A model generated the notes under the pieces. The model did not search any database. It worked only from the letters and a program-made list of their open reading frames with translations, and was not told the origin of the DNA. From Pseudomonadota bacterium (GTDB taxonomy: Bacteria; Pseudomonadota; Gammaproteobacteria; Burkholderiales; Gallionellaceae), in assembly GCA_021822115.1 (NCBI GenBank), contig JAJZSA010000005.1, positions 1 through 64,000 on the forward strand: a DNA stretch of 64,000 nucleotides, in the 5' to 3' direction. Shown piece by piece: positions 19,995 to 31,740 of this stretch (the first letter of the stretch is position 1; every line of letters begins with the position of its first letter). Position numbers and translations under genes: made by a program.

Positions 19995-20134
19995 TGTCAT
20001 CCCGGCCCTTCGACAGGCTCAGGGTAAACCGAGCGTTGCTCGGGCCGGGATCCAGCTAGAAAACAAACTCCGCGAAACGGAACAAAACCAACGGCATTTT
20101 GATAACTGCACTGGATTCCGGCCTGCGCCGGAAT
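19995..20134. repeat. Composite dispersed repeat with two hairpins
   Basis: Two related inverted repeats: 19999-20008 pairs with 20042-20051, and 20115-20122 pairs with 20127-20134 around loop ctgc. The second, with flanking ctggattccgg and cggaatgac, is of the very common proteobacterial 'CTGGATTCCGG...' intergenic repeat type. It ends only 12 bases before the mpl start codon and would form a hairpin at its ribosome-binding region. Confidence 0.7.
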
Positions 20135-20146
20135 GACGGAAAAACG

Positions 20147-21487
20147 ATGAGCAAACCAAAACATATCCATATCCTCGGCATCTGCGGCACTTTCATGGGC
20201 GGTATCGCCGCCATCGCCAAACAATCGGGCTACCGCGTCACCGGCTGCGATACGAACGTCTATCCGCCGATGAGCACGCAGCTCGAAGCGCAGGGCATCG
20301 AACTGATCGAAGGCTGGGGCGTGGAACAGTTGGAATTGAAGCCGGATGTGTTCGTCATCGGCAACGTGGTGTCGCGCGGCAATCCGCTGATGGAAGAGAT
20401 ACTCAACCGCAACCTGCCCTACGCCTCCGGCCCGCAATGGTTGGCCGATGAGTTGTTGCGCGACAAGTGGGTGCTGGGCGTGGCGGGTACGCACGGCAAG
20501 ACCACCACAACGTCGATGCTGGCCTGGATACTGGAGCATGCGGGGCTGAACCCCGGCTTCCTGATCGGTGGCGTGCCGCAGAACTTCGGTATCTCGGCGC
20601 GCATCACCGATGCGCCGTTCTTCGTGATCGAGGCGGACGAGTACGACACCGCCTTCTTCGACAAACGCTCCAAGTTCGTGCATTACCATCCGCGCACGGC
20701 TGTGCTCAACAATCTGGAATTCGACCACGCCGACATCTTCCCCGACCTGGCCGCCATCGAGACGCAGTTCCATCATCTGGTGCGCACCGTGCCGGGCAAC
20801 GGGCTGGTGGTGTGCAACGGGCGCGAGGAATCCTTGGCGCGTGTGATCAAGCGCGGCTGCTGGACGCCGGTGGAGAAGTTCGGCAGTGACGATGGCTGGA
20901 ACATCGATGACAACGATGTAGTGTCGCTGAACGGTCAGGTGCAAGGCAAGCTGCAATGGGACTTGCTCGGCGAACACAACCGCATGAATGCGCTGGCCGC
21001 ATTGTCTGCTGCGCGCCATGCGGGGGTGCCGGTGGCGCAAGGCTTGGCTGCCTTGGCCGAGTTCAAGAATGTGAAGCGGCGCATGGAAGTGCGCGGCACG
21101 GTGAACGGCATCACGGTGTACGACGATTTCGCGCACCATCCCACCGCCATCGACACCACCGTTGCCGGTTTGCGCCGCAAGGTGGGCAAGGCGCGCATCC
21201 TGGCCGTGCTGGAGCCGCGCTCCAACACCATGAAGCTGGGGGTGATGAAAGATGCCCTGCCGGGCAGTCTGAAGGATGCCGACCTGACCTTCTGCTATGC
21301 GGGGAATCTGGGCTGGGATGCGCGCGGCGCGCTGGCGCCGCTGGGCGAGCAGGCGGTGGTGAAAGACGACCTCGCTGAACTGATCGAGGCGATCGCCGCC
21401 GCCGCCAGATCAGGCGATCACATCCTGGTGATGAGCAACGGCGGCTTCGGCGGCATCCACGAGAAGTTGCTCAAGCGCCTGGCCTGA
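20147..21487 (+). CDS. mpl: UDP-MurNAc:L-Ala-D-Glu-meso-DAP ligase Mpl
   Basis: A 446-residue Mur ligase that attaches recycled murein tripeptide to UDP-MurNAc. It begins MSKPKHIHILGICGTFMGGIAAIAKQ, carries the ATP loop GTHGKTTTTSM near residue 113, the EADEYDTAFFDKRSKF motif typical of Mpl rather than MurC, and DDFAHHPTAI. Together with amgK and murU nearby it indicates peptidoglycan recycling. The start at 20147 is chosen because upstream in-frame codons fall in a repeat; the ribosome site is poor. Confidence 0.95.
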   Translation: MSKPKHIHILGICGTFMGGIAAIAKQSGYRVTGCDTNVYPPMSTQLEAQGIELIEGWGVEQLELKPDVFVIGNVVSRGNPLMEEILNRNLPYASGPQWLADELLRDKWVLGVAGTHGKTTTTSMLAWILEHAGLNPGFLIGGVPQNFGISARITDAPFFVIEADEYDTAFFDKRSKFVHYHPRTAVLNNLEFDHADIFPDLAAIETQFHHLVRTVPGNGLVVCNGREESLARVIKRGCWTPVEKFGSDDGWNIDDNDVVSLNGQVQGKLQWDLLGEHNRMNALAALSAARHAGVPVAQGLAALAEFKNVKRRMEVRGTVNGITVYDDFAHHPTAIDTTVAGLRRKVGKARILAVLEPRSNTMKLGVMKDALPGSLKDADLTFCYAGNLGWDARGALAPLGEQAVVKDDLAELIEAIAAAARSGDHILVMSNGGFGGIHEKLLKRLA

Positions 21488-21493
21488 GACGGC

Positions 21494-21931
21494 TCAGACC
21501 GATCCGTCGACTTCCATGTGCAATTGGGTGATGCAGTCCACGGTCCTCTTCGACTGACGGGCGAAATCGTTGCCCAGTAGTTGCTGGGCACGGGCATCGT
21601 CACCCGCCTGATGTGCTTCGATCACTTTGGCGGCATGCATGTGGAACAGCGCGTGTTCGGTGATCAGTGCCTGGAAAGCCGGGTATTCACCCAGACGCGC
21701 GCGGCCGGCGCTGTGTATCCATTTGCCCAGTGCGCATTGGTTGTCCTGGCACACCATATCTGGCTCCAGCGTTTCGGCCGAAGCGCCGTTCAGATAGTCG
21801 GACAGTCGGCGTTTCCACGCCACATGTGCCTCGACGGCCTGGAAGAAATCGATCTCTCTTTTAATCTCGGTACGGGCGCTGTCGCTCAGCCCGAAAATGG
21901 ACAGGAACTTCCCTGTCAGCCCCATGATCAT
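21494..21931 (-). CDS. CZB (chemoreceptor zinc-binding) domain protein
   Basis: A 145-residue protein made mainly of a CZB domain. The zinc site is intact: H36 (AHVAWK), C66 in CALGKW, H93 and H97 (HALFH). CZB domains regulate chemoreceptors or diguanylate cyclases through zinc; stand-alone proteins like this probably act in trans. The N-terminus (MGLTGKFLSIFGLSDSAR) is a short amphipathic segment. RBS GAGGAGG precedes the start. Convergent with mpl. Confidence 0.85.
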   Translation of the reverse strand: MIMGLTGKFLSIFGLSDSARTEIKREIDFFQAVEAHVAWKRRLSDYLNGASAETLEPDMVCQDNQCALGKWIHSAGRARLGEYPAFQALITEHALFHMHAAKVIEAHQAGDDARAQQLLGNDFARQSKRTVDCITQLHMEVDGSV

Positions 21932-22054
21932 GCGTCCTCCTCGATGTCGTGATAGTCGTTTTGAGGGCGCGCATTCTATGCACGCATCACTAGTGGGGCA
22001 AACTGCAGGAAGTGGGCGCGTTGGTTTTGCACCACAAGCGCGAGCGAGGTCCGC

Positions 22055-22951
22055 TTACTGCGACAGGTATTCGATGACGTCGCCGCCCGCTTCGGCAAAG
22101 CTGCGGCCGAGGCAGATGGCGCCGGCGCCATGCAGCACGATCTGCTGCTGATGCAGCTGGATGATCTGGCCGTCGCTGAAGCGGATGAAGGTGCCGTTCA
22201 CGCTGTGGTCGGTGAGCAGGAACTTGCCAAAGTTGTATTCGATGCGCGCATGCTGGCGTGAGGCGAGGCTGTCCGGCATCACCAGATCGCAATCGTCGGC
22301 GCGGCCGAGCAAGGCGCTGCGGCGTTGTTCCCCCAGCGTCAAGACCTGCGTGCCGTAGCGCAGCAGCAGTTCCTTGCGCGACAAGCTGGGTTTGCGGAAA
22401 GCCTGGATGCCGATGCGGGTGCTGGTGGTGTCCTCCTGCTCCCACAATACCTGGAACACTTCGAACTCTTGCGCCTTGCCACGGAATTCGGTGCGCATCA
22501 CCGAGCGTGTGCGTTTGAGCAGGGAGCGAGGCAGGGCATCGACCACGGCTTGCGAGGTGAGGATCTGCCGGGCACGGGTGATGGCGGTGATGCGAGCGGC
22601 GAGATTGACCGTGTCGCCGAAGGCATCGTTACGCTCCAGCAGGACTTCGCCGTAGTGCACACCGATGCGTACATAGATGGGCTGCTGGCCGCCCGGGCGC
22701 TGGTCCTCGATCGCCTGCTGCATGGCCATCGCCGCCTGGATCGCGGTCTCGGCATCGGGAAAGGTGCACATGATCTCGTCGCCGATGGTCTTGATCAGCT
22801 TGCCGCGATGTTCCAGAGTGATGCCGGTCAGGATGGACAGGGTGCGCGTCACCATTTGCAGCGCCACCTCGTTGCCCAGCTTGTCGTACAGCGCGGTGCT
22901 GCCGCTGATGTCGGCGAACAGGATGGCGAGATTCTGGTGCGGGTCCATCAT
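22055..22951 (-). CDS. Class III adenylate/guanylate cyclase with C-terminal FHA domain
   Basis: A 298-residue cytoplasmic protein. Residues 8-170 are a class III cyclase domain (ILFADISGSTALYDKLG with a metal Asp; IKTIGDEIMCTF with the second; NDAFGDTVNLAARI). Residues 200-295 are an FHA phosphothreonine-binding domain (LLGRADDCDLVMPDSLASRQHARIEY...VNGTFI). It should make cAMP or another cyclic nucleotide under control of a phosphoprotein partner. Its start overlaps the ubiH stop by one base, so it is the last gene of the amgK-murU-pepP-ubiH run. Confidence 0.9.
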   Translation of the reverse strand: MMDPHQNLAILFADISGSTALYDKLGNEVALQMVTRTLSILTGITLEHRGKLIKTIGDEIMCTFPDAETAIQAAMAMQQAIEDQRPGGQQPIYVRIGVHYGEVLLERNDAFGDTVNLAARITAITRARQILTSQAVVDALPRSLLKRTRSVMRTEFRGKAQEFEVFQVLWEQEDTTSTRIGIQAFRKPSLSRKELLLRYGTQVLTLGEQRRSALLGRADDCDLVMPDSLASRQHARIEYNFGKFLLTDHSVNGTFIRFSDGQIIQLHQQQIVLHGAGAICLGRSFAEAGGDVIEYLSQ

Positions 22952-24103
22952 CAGCCGTTGGCGCCGAACATCATGCGCCGTGCCACGAACTGTTTGGCCA
23001 ACGGCAGGTGGTCGAGCAGGGAGAGCGCGGCGGCGCGGGCCGGGCCGAGCAAGGGCAGGTCATTGGAGAACAGGCGCACCAGCCCATCGGTGAAGCGGAT
23101 GCCGGCATTGCGGTCGAGGCGGCGCGAATCGCGGTAAGCCTTGCACATGGCGGCGCCGCCGATGTTGTCCGGAGCGTGGTCGAGGATGGTCTGCGCCAGC
23201 TCCCAGGCATCGCGGATGCCCATGTTGAAGCCCTGACCGGCCACCGGATGCAATGTCTGTGCGGCGTTGCCGATCAGCACCATGTGCGGCAGCGTGATGT
23301 CCGGTGCGCGCTTGAGGCGCAGCGGATAGCAGTTGCGCGGGCCGATGCCGGTGAAGGTGCCGAGGCGGTCGCCGAAATGCTGTTGCAGGTAAGCGAGGAA
23401 GGTCGCGTCATCCCAGGCCCGCATCGCTTCCGCCTGCGCATGCGGTGCGGTCAGCACCAGTTCGTAGCCGTCCATATACGGCAACAGGGCCATCGGGCCC
23501 TGTGTGGTGAAATGTTCGAAGGCGTAACCGGGGTGCGGCTGGCTACAGCTGACATGTGCGATGAGGCCGCTCTGACCGTAGTCGGTGATCTGCGGTGGAT
23601 GTGTGGTTTCGAGCAGCTTGCCGCCATCGGCGACCACCGCCAGGCGCGCGGTCAGCGCATGCTCCGCACCGTGGCGGCGATAGCGGATCAGGGCATCTTC
23701 CTGCGTGCTGCTCAGGTGTTCCACGGTGGCGCCGTACAGGCAGGTGATGTCGGCACTGTCATGCAGTGCCGATTGCAGTGCGGCATGCAGCGCGGTGTAG
23801 GGCAATACATAACCCATCTCCGGCACGTCCAGCTCGTCGGCGCGCAGTGTGGCATGTCCGGCGGAAGCCTTCTGCGTGATCTCGATGGTGGCGATACCGC
23901 TCACATTCTCGATCGCCTGCCAGGCGCCCAGACGTTGCAGCAGCAAACGCGTGCCGTAGGACAGCGCCAGCGCACGCGGGTCGCTGGTGTTGATCTCCGA
24001 CTCGCGCGCTTCCAGCAGGACCACTTTCAGGTCGTTGTCGCGCAAGGCCAAGGCCAGCGCGGCGCCTACCGGGCCGCCGCCGATGATGGCGACATCGTAA
24101 TGG

Positions 24104-24111
<8 letters not shown>
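22951..24111 (-). CDS. ubiH: UbiH-family FAD monooxygenase of ubiquinone synthesis
   Basis: A 386-residue flavin hydroxylase of the UbiH/UbiF/COQ6 family. The Rossmann motif DVAIIGGGPVGAALALAL opens the protein; the second FAD motif LIGNAAQTLHPVAGQGFNMGIRDAWEL is present, with N and Q replacing the more usual D and H of GDAAH. It probably hydroxylates the ubiquinone ring. It overlaps pepP by 8 bases; pepP-ubiH linkage is conserved in many Proteobacteria, supporting the call, but UbiH and other ring hydroxylases are hard to separate by sequence alone. Confidence 0.85.
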
Positions 24112-26099
<1,988 letters not shown>

Positions 26100-26123
26100 C
26101 TAAACAGGCCTTTCACGTTTGCC

Positions 26124-26147
26124 CTTTCTCCCGCATGCGGGGGAAAG
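26124..26147. repeat. Short palindromic repeat between amgK and murU
   Basis: Arms 26124-26134 and 26137-26147 are complementary apart from one G-T pair, centred on gcatgc. It resembles widespread 'ctcccgcatgcgggag' intergenic repeats and lies inside the amgK-murU unit. Confidence 0.5.
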
Positions 26148-26164
26148 TTGGATAGGGGGCATCA

Positions 26165-27163
26165 TCAGAAGCTGTAGCCTTCGGTGATGGCTTGCGGGTG
26201 CAGCTCTTCCAGCAACACTTGTAGCGGCTTGAGATGGATGTAGCGTGAGCAGGCCTTGTGCAGGTATTCGAACACCAGCGGCATGTCCTTGAGGTAGCCG
26301 TCCTTGCCATCGCGATGGTACAGACGGGCGAAGATGCCCAGCACCTTGATGTGGCGCTGCACACCCATCCATTCATAGTCGCGGTAGAAATCGCCGAAGT
26401 CCTCGCGCACCGGCAGGCCGGCTTTGCGTGCCTTTTCCCAGTAGCGGATCAGCCAGTCCATGACGTCGGCCTCTTCCCACTTGATGTAGGCATCCTTGAA
26501 CAGCGAAGCGAGGTCGTAGGTGATGGGGCCGTAAACGGCGTCCTGGAAATCGAGGACGCCGGGGTTGTTGTCCGCGACGAACATCAGGTTGCGTGAATGG
26601 TAGTCGCGGTGCACATACACGCTGGGCTGGGCCAGATTGTTGTCCAGGATGCGACGGAAGCAGTCTTCCAGCGCATTGCGCTGTTTGTCGCTGAGCGTCA
26701 CGCCCAGATGTTTGCCGATGTACCACTCCGGGAACAGGTCCAGTTCCCGGCGCAGCAGGGCTTCATCATAGGGTGGCAGTTGGTCGGGTTGGGATGCGAG
26801 CTGGATCTTGATCAGGGCATCGGTGGCGGCGCCGTAGAGCGGTTTGGCATTGCTCGCTTCCAGCGCTTGCAGATAGGTGGTGCTGCCGAGGTCGGACAGC
26901 AGCAGGAAGCCCTGGGTCAGGTCCTGTGCGTAGACGTGCGGCACATGGGCGCCGGCATCTTCGAACAGTTTGCCAACATGCAGGAAAGGCTTGCAGTCCT
27001 CGTGTTGCGGCGGGGCATCCATGACGATGCGCGTCGAGCCGTCGGCGAAGGTGGCGCGGAAATAGCGCCGGAAGCTGGCATCGGCGGAGGCGACGGAAAT
27101 GGTGAAGGAAGTATCGGGGAACAGGCCGGAAAGCCAGTCGGTCAGTTGTTGTTGTCGTTGCAT
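26165..27163 (-). CDS. amgK: N-acetylmuramate/N-acetylglucosamine kinase AmgK
   Basis: A 332-residue aminoglycoside-phosphotransferase-fold kinase that phosphorylates MurNAc at C1. The catalytic loop VYVHRDYHSRNLM and metal site PGVLDFQDAVYGPITYDLASLFKD are typical. With murU downstream and mpl nearby it forms a cell-wall recycling set. It is divergent from lptD across a 59-base gap; a possible minus-strand -10 (TAAAAT) lies at 27192-27197. Confidence 0.92.
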   Translation of the reverse strand: MQRQQQLTDWLSGLFPDTSFTISVASADASFRRYFRATFADGSTRIVMDAPPQHEDCKPFLHVGKLFEDAGAHVPHVYAQDLTQGFLLLSDLGSTTYLQALEASNAKPLYGAATDALIKIQLASQPDQLPPYDEALLRRELDLFPEWYIGKHLGVTLSDKQRNALEDCFRRILDNNLAQPSVYVHRDYHSRNLMFVADNNPGVLDFQDAVYGPITYDLASLFKDAYIKWEEADVMDWLIRYWEKARKAGLPVREDFGDFYRDYEWMGVQRHIKVLGIFARLYHRDGKDGYLKDMPLVFEYLHKACSRYIHLKPLQVLLEELHPQAITEGYSF

Positions 27164-27222
27164 CGGATTGCCTTGGTAAGGGTTTTGTGCGATTTTAGCA
27201 CCTTACCTTGATCGCCCCACGC

Positions 27223-29430
27223 ATGCCTTTCCGTCTGTCTTTGCTGGTCTGTTCCCTGCTGTGCGCCTTGCCGCACCCGGCAGCGGCCGAGCCTGTGCCG
27301 CTCAAGCTGGACCGTACCTTCAAGCAATTGCCGCCGTCGGACGAGCCGGGGGTGGCCTTCATCAGTGCGCAGCGCATGGAGGCGCGCCAGGGTGATCAGC
27401 TGGAGGCGAGCGGCGCGGTGGAGCTGCGCCACGAGGGCAAGGTGGTGAAGGCCGACCATCTGCTGTATGAGCAAGAGAAGCGCGATGTATATGCGGACGG
27501 TAACGTCAGCATCGTACAAGGCCAGACCCAGGTGGCGGGCCCCAGCCTGAACCTCAATCTGGATCGCGACGTGGGCCAGATGGCGCAGCCCGAGTTCCTG
27601 CTCGGCGAGAACAACGCACGCGGCAACGCCAGAGTGATGGACCTCGATGGGCGTACCCGCTATACCTTCCGTTCGGCGGCCTATACCACCTGCCCGGCGG
27701 GCAACGACGACTGGCTGGTGCGCATGAGCACGCTGGAGATCGACCGCGACAAGCAGGTGGGCGTGGCCTATAACGCACGGCTGGAGTTCAAGGGCGTGCC
27801 GTTCCTGTATACGCCGTGGATGGATTTCGCCTTGAACGACGACAAACGTTCGGGTTTTCTGGGGCCCACCTTCGGCAGCACCAGTTCCGGCGGTAGCGAG
27901 TTCATGCTGCCGTACTTCTGGAACATCGCACCCAACTACGATGCCACTTTCTCCCCGCGCATGATCAGCAAGCGCGGCACCCAGTACAACAATGAGTTCC
28001 GTTACCTGCGCCCGGCCTACAGCGGCGAGATCGAGGCGGATGTGTTGTCAGACCGGTTGGCAGGTCAGAGTCGTTCGCATTATGCGTTACGCCATCGGCA
28101 TGCATTGGGTAGCGGGTTCTCCGCATCGCTGGATGTCAATGCGGTATCCGATGATGCGTATTATCGCGATCTCGCCACTTCGGTGCGCGGTACTTCACAG
28201 GTCAACCTGCTGCGCGAAGGCGTGGTGAGCTATGCCGGTTATGGCTGGAACGCTGCGGCACGCGTGCGGCGCTACCAGACCTTGCAGGATCCGCTGGCTC
28301 CGGTGGGCATCCCGTATCGCCAGCAACCGCAACTCACCTTGAGCACCAACCAGCCGATGGAGGAAGCCACGCTGGCCTTCTCCAGCGAGTATGTGGATTA
28401 CCGCCATCCCACTGCGGTGAACGGCCGGCGCATGGTGTTGTACCCGAGCCTCAGCTATCCCTTGCTCAACGAGCCCGGCTATTTCCTGACGCCCAAGCTG
28501 GGACTGCATTACACCAGCTATGCGTTGGGCGACAACAACACCGCCAACCTGCCGGATGCGACGCGCAGCGTGCCGATCTTCAGTCTGGATAGTGGGTTGA
28601 TCTTCGAGCGCAACGATTCCTTTCTGGGCAATGCCTACATGCAGACGCTGGAGCCGCGTGCCTATTACGTGCGCATCCCCTATCGCGACCAGTCGCAGAT
28701 GCCTAACTTCGATACGGCACTGGCACCGTTCAGTCTCAGCCAGATCTTCACCGAGAACCGTTTCCTCGGCAGCGACCGGGTCGGCGATGCGGACATGATG
28801 ACGCTGGGCGTGACCTCGCGCGTGATCGATGGCGACGACGGCACCGAGCGGCTGCGCGTGGCCGTGGCGGAGCGATTCACCTTCCAGGTGCCGCAGGTCA
28901 CTCTGGGTAGTCCGGCCGACAGCAACAGCCGGTCCGACATCCTGTTGGGGCTGGGCGGCCGCATGTCGCGTGCCTGGAACATGGATGGCCTGCTGCAATA
29001 CAACCCCAATCTGGGATATACCCAGTCTTACTATGCGACCGCGCGCTATAACCCGGAGAGCGGCAAGCTGCTCAATCTGGGTTATCGCTTCACGCGGGAT
29101 TCGTTGCGGCAGATGGATATTTCGGCACAATGGCCGCTGTTCGGGCGCTGGCACGGGGTCGGACGCTTCAATTATTCGGTGCGCGACGACCGCCTTCTGG
29201 AGGCGCTGGGGGGGCTTGAGTATAATGCCGACTGCTGGACGGTGCGGCTGGTGGTGCAGAGCTTCGCGACTTCGACCAACTTGCGCAACACCGGTTTCTT
29301 CACCCAGCTGGAACTGGGTGACTTGGTGCGCATCGGTTCGGATCCCCTGGAAGCCTTGCGTATCAGCATCCCCGGCTACACTAAATTGAATACCGCACCC
29401 GCCGCCCAGCCGGAGCAGGGCTTGCGCTGA
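27223..29430 (+). CDS. lptD: LPS-assembly protein LptD
   Basis: A 735-residue outer-membrane protein that inserts lipopolysaccharide. A signal peptide (MPFRLSLLVCSLLCALPHPAAAEP) precedes the OstA/LptA-like N-domain (SAQRMEARQGDQLEASGAVELRHEG) and a C-terminal 26-strand-type barrel. Conserved cysteines are seen at TTCPAGNDDW and NADCWTV, consistent with the disulfides needed for LptD maturation. Neither the ATG at 27223 nor an in-frame TTG at 27208 has a good ribosome site; the ATG gives the cleaner signal peptide. surA follows 21 bases later. Confidence 0.95.
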   Translation: MPFRLSLLVCSLLCALPHPAAAEPVPLKLDRTFKQLPPSDEPGVAFISAQRMEARQGDQLEASGAVELRHEGKVVKADHLLYEQEKRDVYADGNVSIVQGQTQVAGPSLNLNLDRDVGQMAQPEFLLGENNARGNARVMDLDGRTRYTFRSAAYTTCPAGNDDWLVRMSTLEIDRDKQVGVAYNARLEFKGVPFLYTPWMDFALNDDKRSGFLGPTFGSTSSGGSEFMLPYFWNIAPNYDATFSPRMISKRGTQYNNEFRYLRPAYSGEIEADVLSDRLAGQSRSHYALRHRHALGSGFSASLDVNAVSDDAYYRDLATSVRGTSQVNLLREGVVSYAGYGWNAAARVRRYQTLQDPLAPVGIPYRQQPQLTLSTNQPMEEATLAFSSEYVDYRHPTAVNGRRMVLYPSLSYPLLNEPGYFLTPKLGLHYTSYALGDNNTANLPDATRSVPIFSLDSGLIFERNDSFLGNAYMQTLEPRAYYVRIPYRDQSQMPNFDTALAPFSLSQIFTENRFLGSDRVGDADMMTLGVTSRVIDGDDGTERLRVAVAERFTFQVPQVTLGSPADSNSRSDILLGLGGRMSRAWNMDGLLQYNPNLGYTQSYYATARYNPESGKLLNLGYRFTRDSLRQMDISAQWPLFGRWHGVGRFNYSVRDDRLLEALGGLEYNADCWTVRLVVQSFATSTNLRNTGFFTQLELGDLVRIGSDPLEALRISIPGYTKLNTAPAAQPEQGLR

Positions 29431-29451
29431 CCCCATCAACCGGAAGAGACC

Positions 29452-30747
29452 ATGCTCAGACTCAGAATCGTTCCCTTGTTGCTGCTTGCTGCCAGTGCCT
29501 TATTCGCGGCGGAGACCTACGCTGCGCCGGCGATCATCGATGAGGTGCGGGTCGTGGTGAACGACGATGTCATCACGCGCCTGGAATTGCAGGAGCGCAT
29601 GCAAAGCGTGATCGCCCAGTTGCAGCGGCAGGGCACGCTGCTGCCGGATCGTGCCATCCTGGAGCGCCAAGTGCTGGAGCGCATGATCATGGAGAAGCTG
29701 CAGATGCAGTTCGCCAAGGAGACCGGCATCCTGGTGGATGACATGCAACTCGATACTGCGCTGCAGCGCATCGTGCAACAGAACAAATTCGCCAACCTGG
29801 CGGCGTTCCGCGCCAAGCTGGAAAAGGATGGCGTGGATTTCGCCAAGTTCCGCGAAGAGATCCGTGGCGAGATCGTCACCGCCCGCCTGCGCGAGCGCGA
29901 AGTGGATAGCAAGCTGGTGATCAGTGATGCGGATATCGAGGCATTCCTGGCGACGCAGGCGACCCAGGGCAACAAGGGTGAAGAATTGAAGCTGGCGCAC
30001 ATCCTGGTGGTGGTGCCGGAACAGGCCACTGCGGCGAGCATCCACAATTATCAGCGCCGGGCCGAGGAGGCCTTGGCCAAGCTGAAGGGCGGTGCACCGT
30101 TCTCGCAGGTGGCGGCCGGCTATTCCGATGCGCGTGATGCCTTGCAGGGGGGCGAGATCGGCTGGCGTCCGGCGAACCAGTTGCCGGCACTGTTCGCGGA
30201 ACCGCTGGTGCAGATGAAGCCGGGCGAAGTCAGTCCGCTGCTGCGCAGCCCCACAGGTTTCCATATCATCAAGTTGCTGGATCGCCGCAGTTCGGATACG
30301 CCGGTGTTCGTCACCCAGACCCATGCACGCCATATCCTGATCAAGACCAGCGAACTGGTGTCGGAGAAGGATGCGATGGCGCGTCTGCAAGCGATCAAGC
30401 GCCGCATCGACAAAGGGGCGGATTTCGCCGAAGAGGCGCGCCTGCACTCGGAGGATGGCAGCGCTGCGCAGGGCGGCGATCTGGGCTGGCTGTCGCCGGG
30501 CGAGACCGTGCCTGAGTTCGAGAATGCGATGAACCGTCTCAAGGTCGGCCAGGTCAGCGATCTGGTGCAATCCGGTTTCGGCTGGCATTTGATCCAGGTG
30601 CTGGAGCGGCGCGACACCGATATCAGTGCCGACCAGAAGCGCCAGCAGGCGCGCAAGGCCATCCGCGCCTACAAGTCGGATGATGCCTATCAGGATTGGC
30701 TGCGTCAGTTGCGCGACCGCGCCTACATCGAATACCGCGAAGACTAA
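29452..30747 (+). CDS. surA: Periplasmic chaperone/isomerase SurA
   Basis: A 431-residue periplasmic chaperone for outer-membrane barrels such as LptD. After a signal peptide ending near residue 24, the N-terminal chaperone domain (VVNDDVITRLELQERM) is followed by two parvulin domains starting near LAHILVVVPE (about residue 181) and ARHILIKTSE (about 288). RBS GGAAGAG precedes the ATG. pdxA follows at once, as in many Proteobacteria. Confidence 0.95.
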   Translation: MLRLRIVPLLLLAASALFAAETYAAPAIIDEVRVVVNDDVITRLELQERMQSVIAQLQRQGTLLPDRAILERQVLERMIMEKLQMQFAKETGILVDDMQLDTALQRIVQQNKFANLAAFRAKLEKDGVDFAKFREEIRGEIVTARLREREVDSKLVISDADIEAFLATQATQGNKGEELKLAHILVVVPEQATAASIHNYQRRAEEALAKLKGGAPFSQVAAGYSDARDALQGGEIGWRPANQLPALFAEPLVQMKPGEVSPLLRSPTGFHIIKLLDRRSSDTPVFVTQTHARHILIKTSELVSEKDAMARLQAIKRRIDKGADFAEEARLHSEDGSAAQGGDLGWLSPGETVPEFENAMNRLKVGQVSDLVQSGFGWHLIQVLERRDTDISADQKRQQARKAIRAYKSDDAYQDWLRQLRDRAYIEYRED

Positions 30748-31740
30748 GTGTCCGCACCTCTCGTCATCACCAGCGGGGAGCCGGCGGGCATCGGCCCTGA
30801 CCTGTGCCTGCAACTGGCCGGACAGGCGTTGCCGCTGGTAGTGATGGCCGACCGCGATCTGCTGGTTGAACGCGCCGCGCAACTCGGCATGGCGGTCGCG
30901 TTGCAGGAATATGTGCCTGGCATGCCGCCGGCATCGGGCAAGCTCAATGTGCTGCATGTCCCGTTGCGGCAACCGGTCGAGGCCGGACGCCTGGATGCAG
31001 CGAACGCCCCCTATGTGCTGGATATGCTGCGTCGCGCCGTACACGGCTGCCTGTCCGGCGAGTTCGCCGGCATGGTGACGGCGCCGGTGCATAAGGGGGT
31101 CATCAACGATGCCGGTATCCCGTTCACCGGCCATACCGAATTCCTTGCCGAGCAGACCGCTACGCCCCTGGTGGTGATGATGCTGGCGGGCGGCGGTATG
31201 CGCGTGGCATTGGCGACCACGCATCTGCCGTTGCGCGAGGTGCCGGACGCTATCACGCAGCCTTTGCTGGAAGCCATCCTGCGCATCCTGCAACGCGATC
31301 TGCAACAGCGCTTCGGTATCGCGCAGCCGCGCATCCTGGTGGCCGGGCTCAATCCGCATGCGGGTGAAGGAGGGCATCTCGGGCGCGAAGAGATCGAGGT
31401 GATGATCCCGGTTCTGGACAAGCTGCGTGCCGAAGGCTGCAACGTTTCGCCGCCGTTGCCTGCCGACACCCTGTTCGCCGCGCATCGCCTCAAAGAGTGT
31501 GAAGTGGTGCTGGCGATGTACCACGACCAGGGCCTGCCCGTGCTCAAGCACGCCAGCTTCGGCGAAGGCGTGAACATCACGCTGGGCATGCCCATCATCC
31601 GCACCTCGGTCGACCATGGTACGGCGCTGGAACTGGCGGGTACCGGAAAAGCCCATGTGGGCAGCCTGCTGGAGGCGATCAAGGTGGCCGTTGATATGGC
31701 AAAGTGTGAGAAAGCGAGCAGGGCTGCAAAAAATGCATAA
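30748..31740 (+). CDS. pdxA: 4-hydroxythreonine-4-phosphate dehydrogenase PdxA
   Basis: A 330-residue dehydrogenase of the DXP-dependent pyridoxal phosphate pathway. It begins [19 protein letters not shown]; the metal/substrate motifs [24 protein letters not shown] and the late [12 protein letters not shown] are intact. Translation starts at GTG immediately after the surA stop, implying coupling. It overlaps rsmA by 8 bases. Confidence 0.95.
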   Translation: MSAPLVITSGEPAGIGPDLCLQLAGQALPLVVMADRDLLVERAAQLGMAVALQEYVPGMPPASGKLNVLHVPLRQPVEAGRLDAANAPYVLDMLRRAVHGCLSGEFAGMVTAPVHKGVINDAGIPFTGHTEFLAEQTATPLVVMMLAGGGMRVALATTHLPLREVPDAITQPLLEAILRILQRDLQQRFGIAQPRILVAGLNPHAGEGGHLGREEIEVMIPVLDKLRAEGCNVSPPLPADTLFAAHRLKECEVVLAMYHDQGLPVLKHASFGEGVNITLGMPIIRTSVDHGTALELAGTGKAHVGSLLEAIKVAVDMAKCEKASRAAKNA

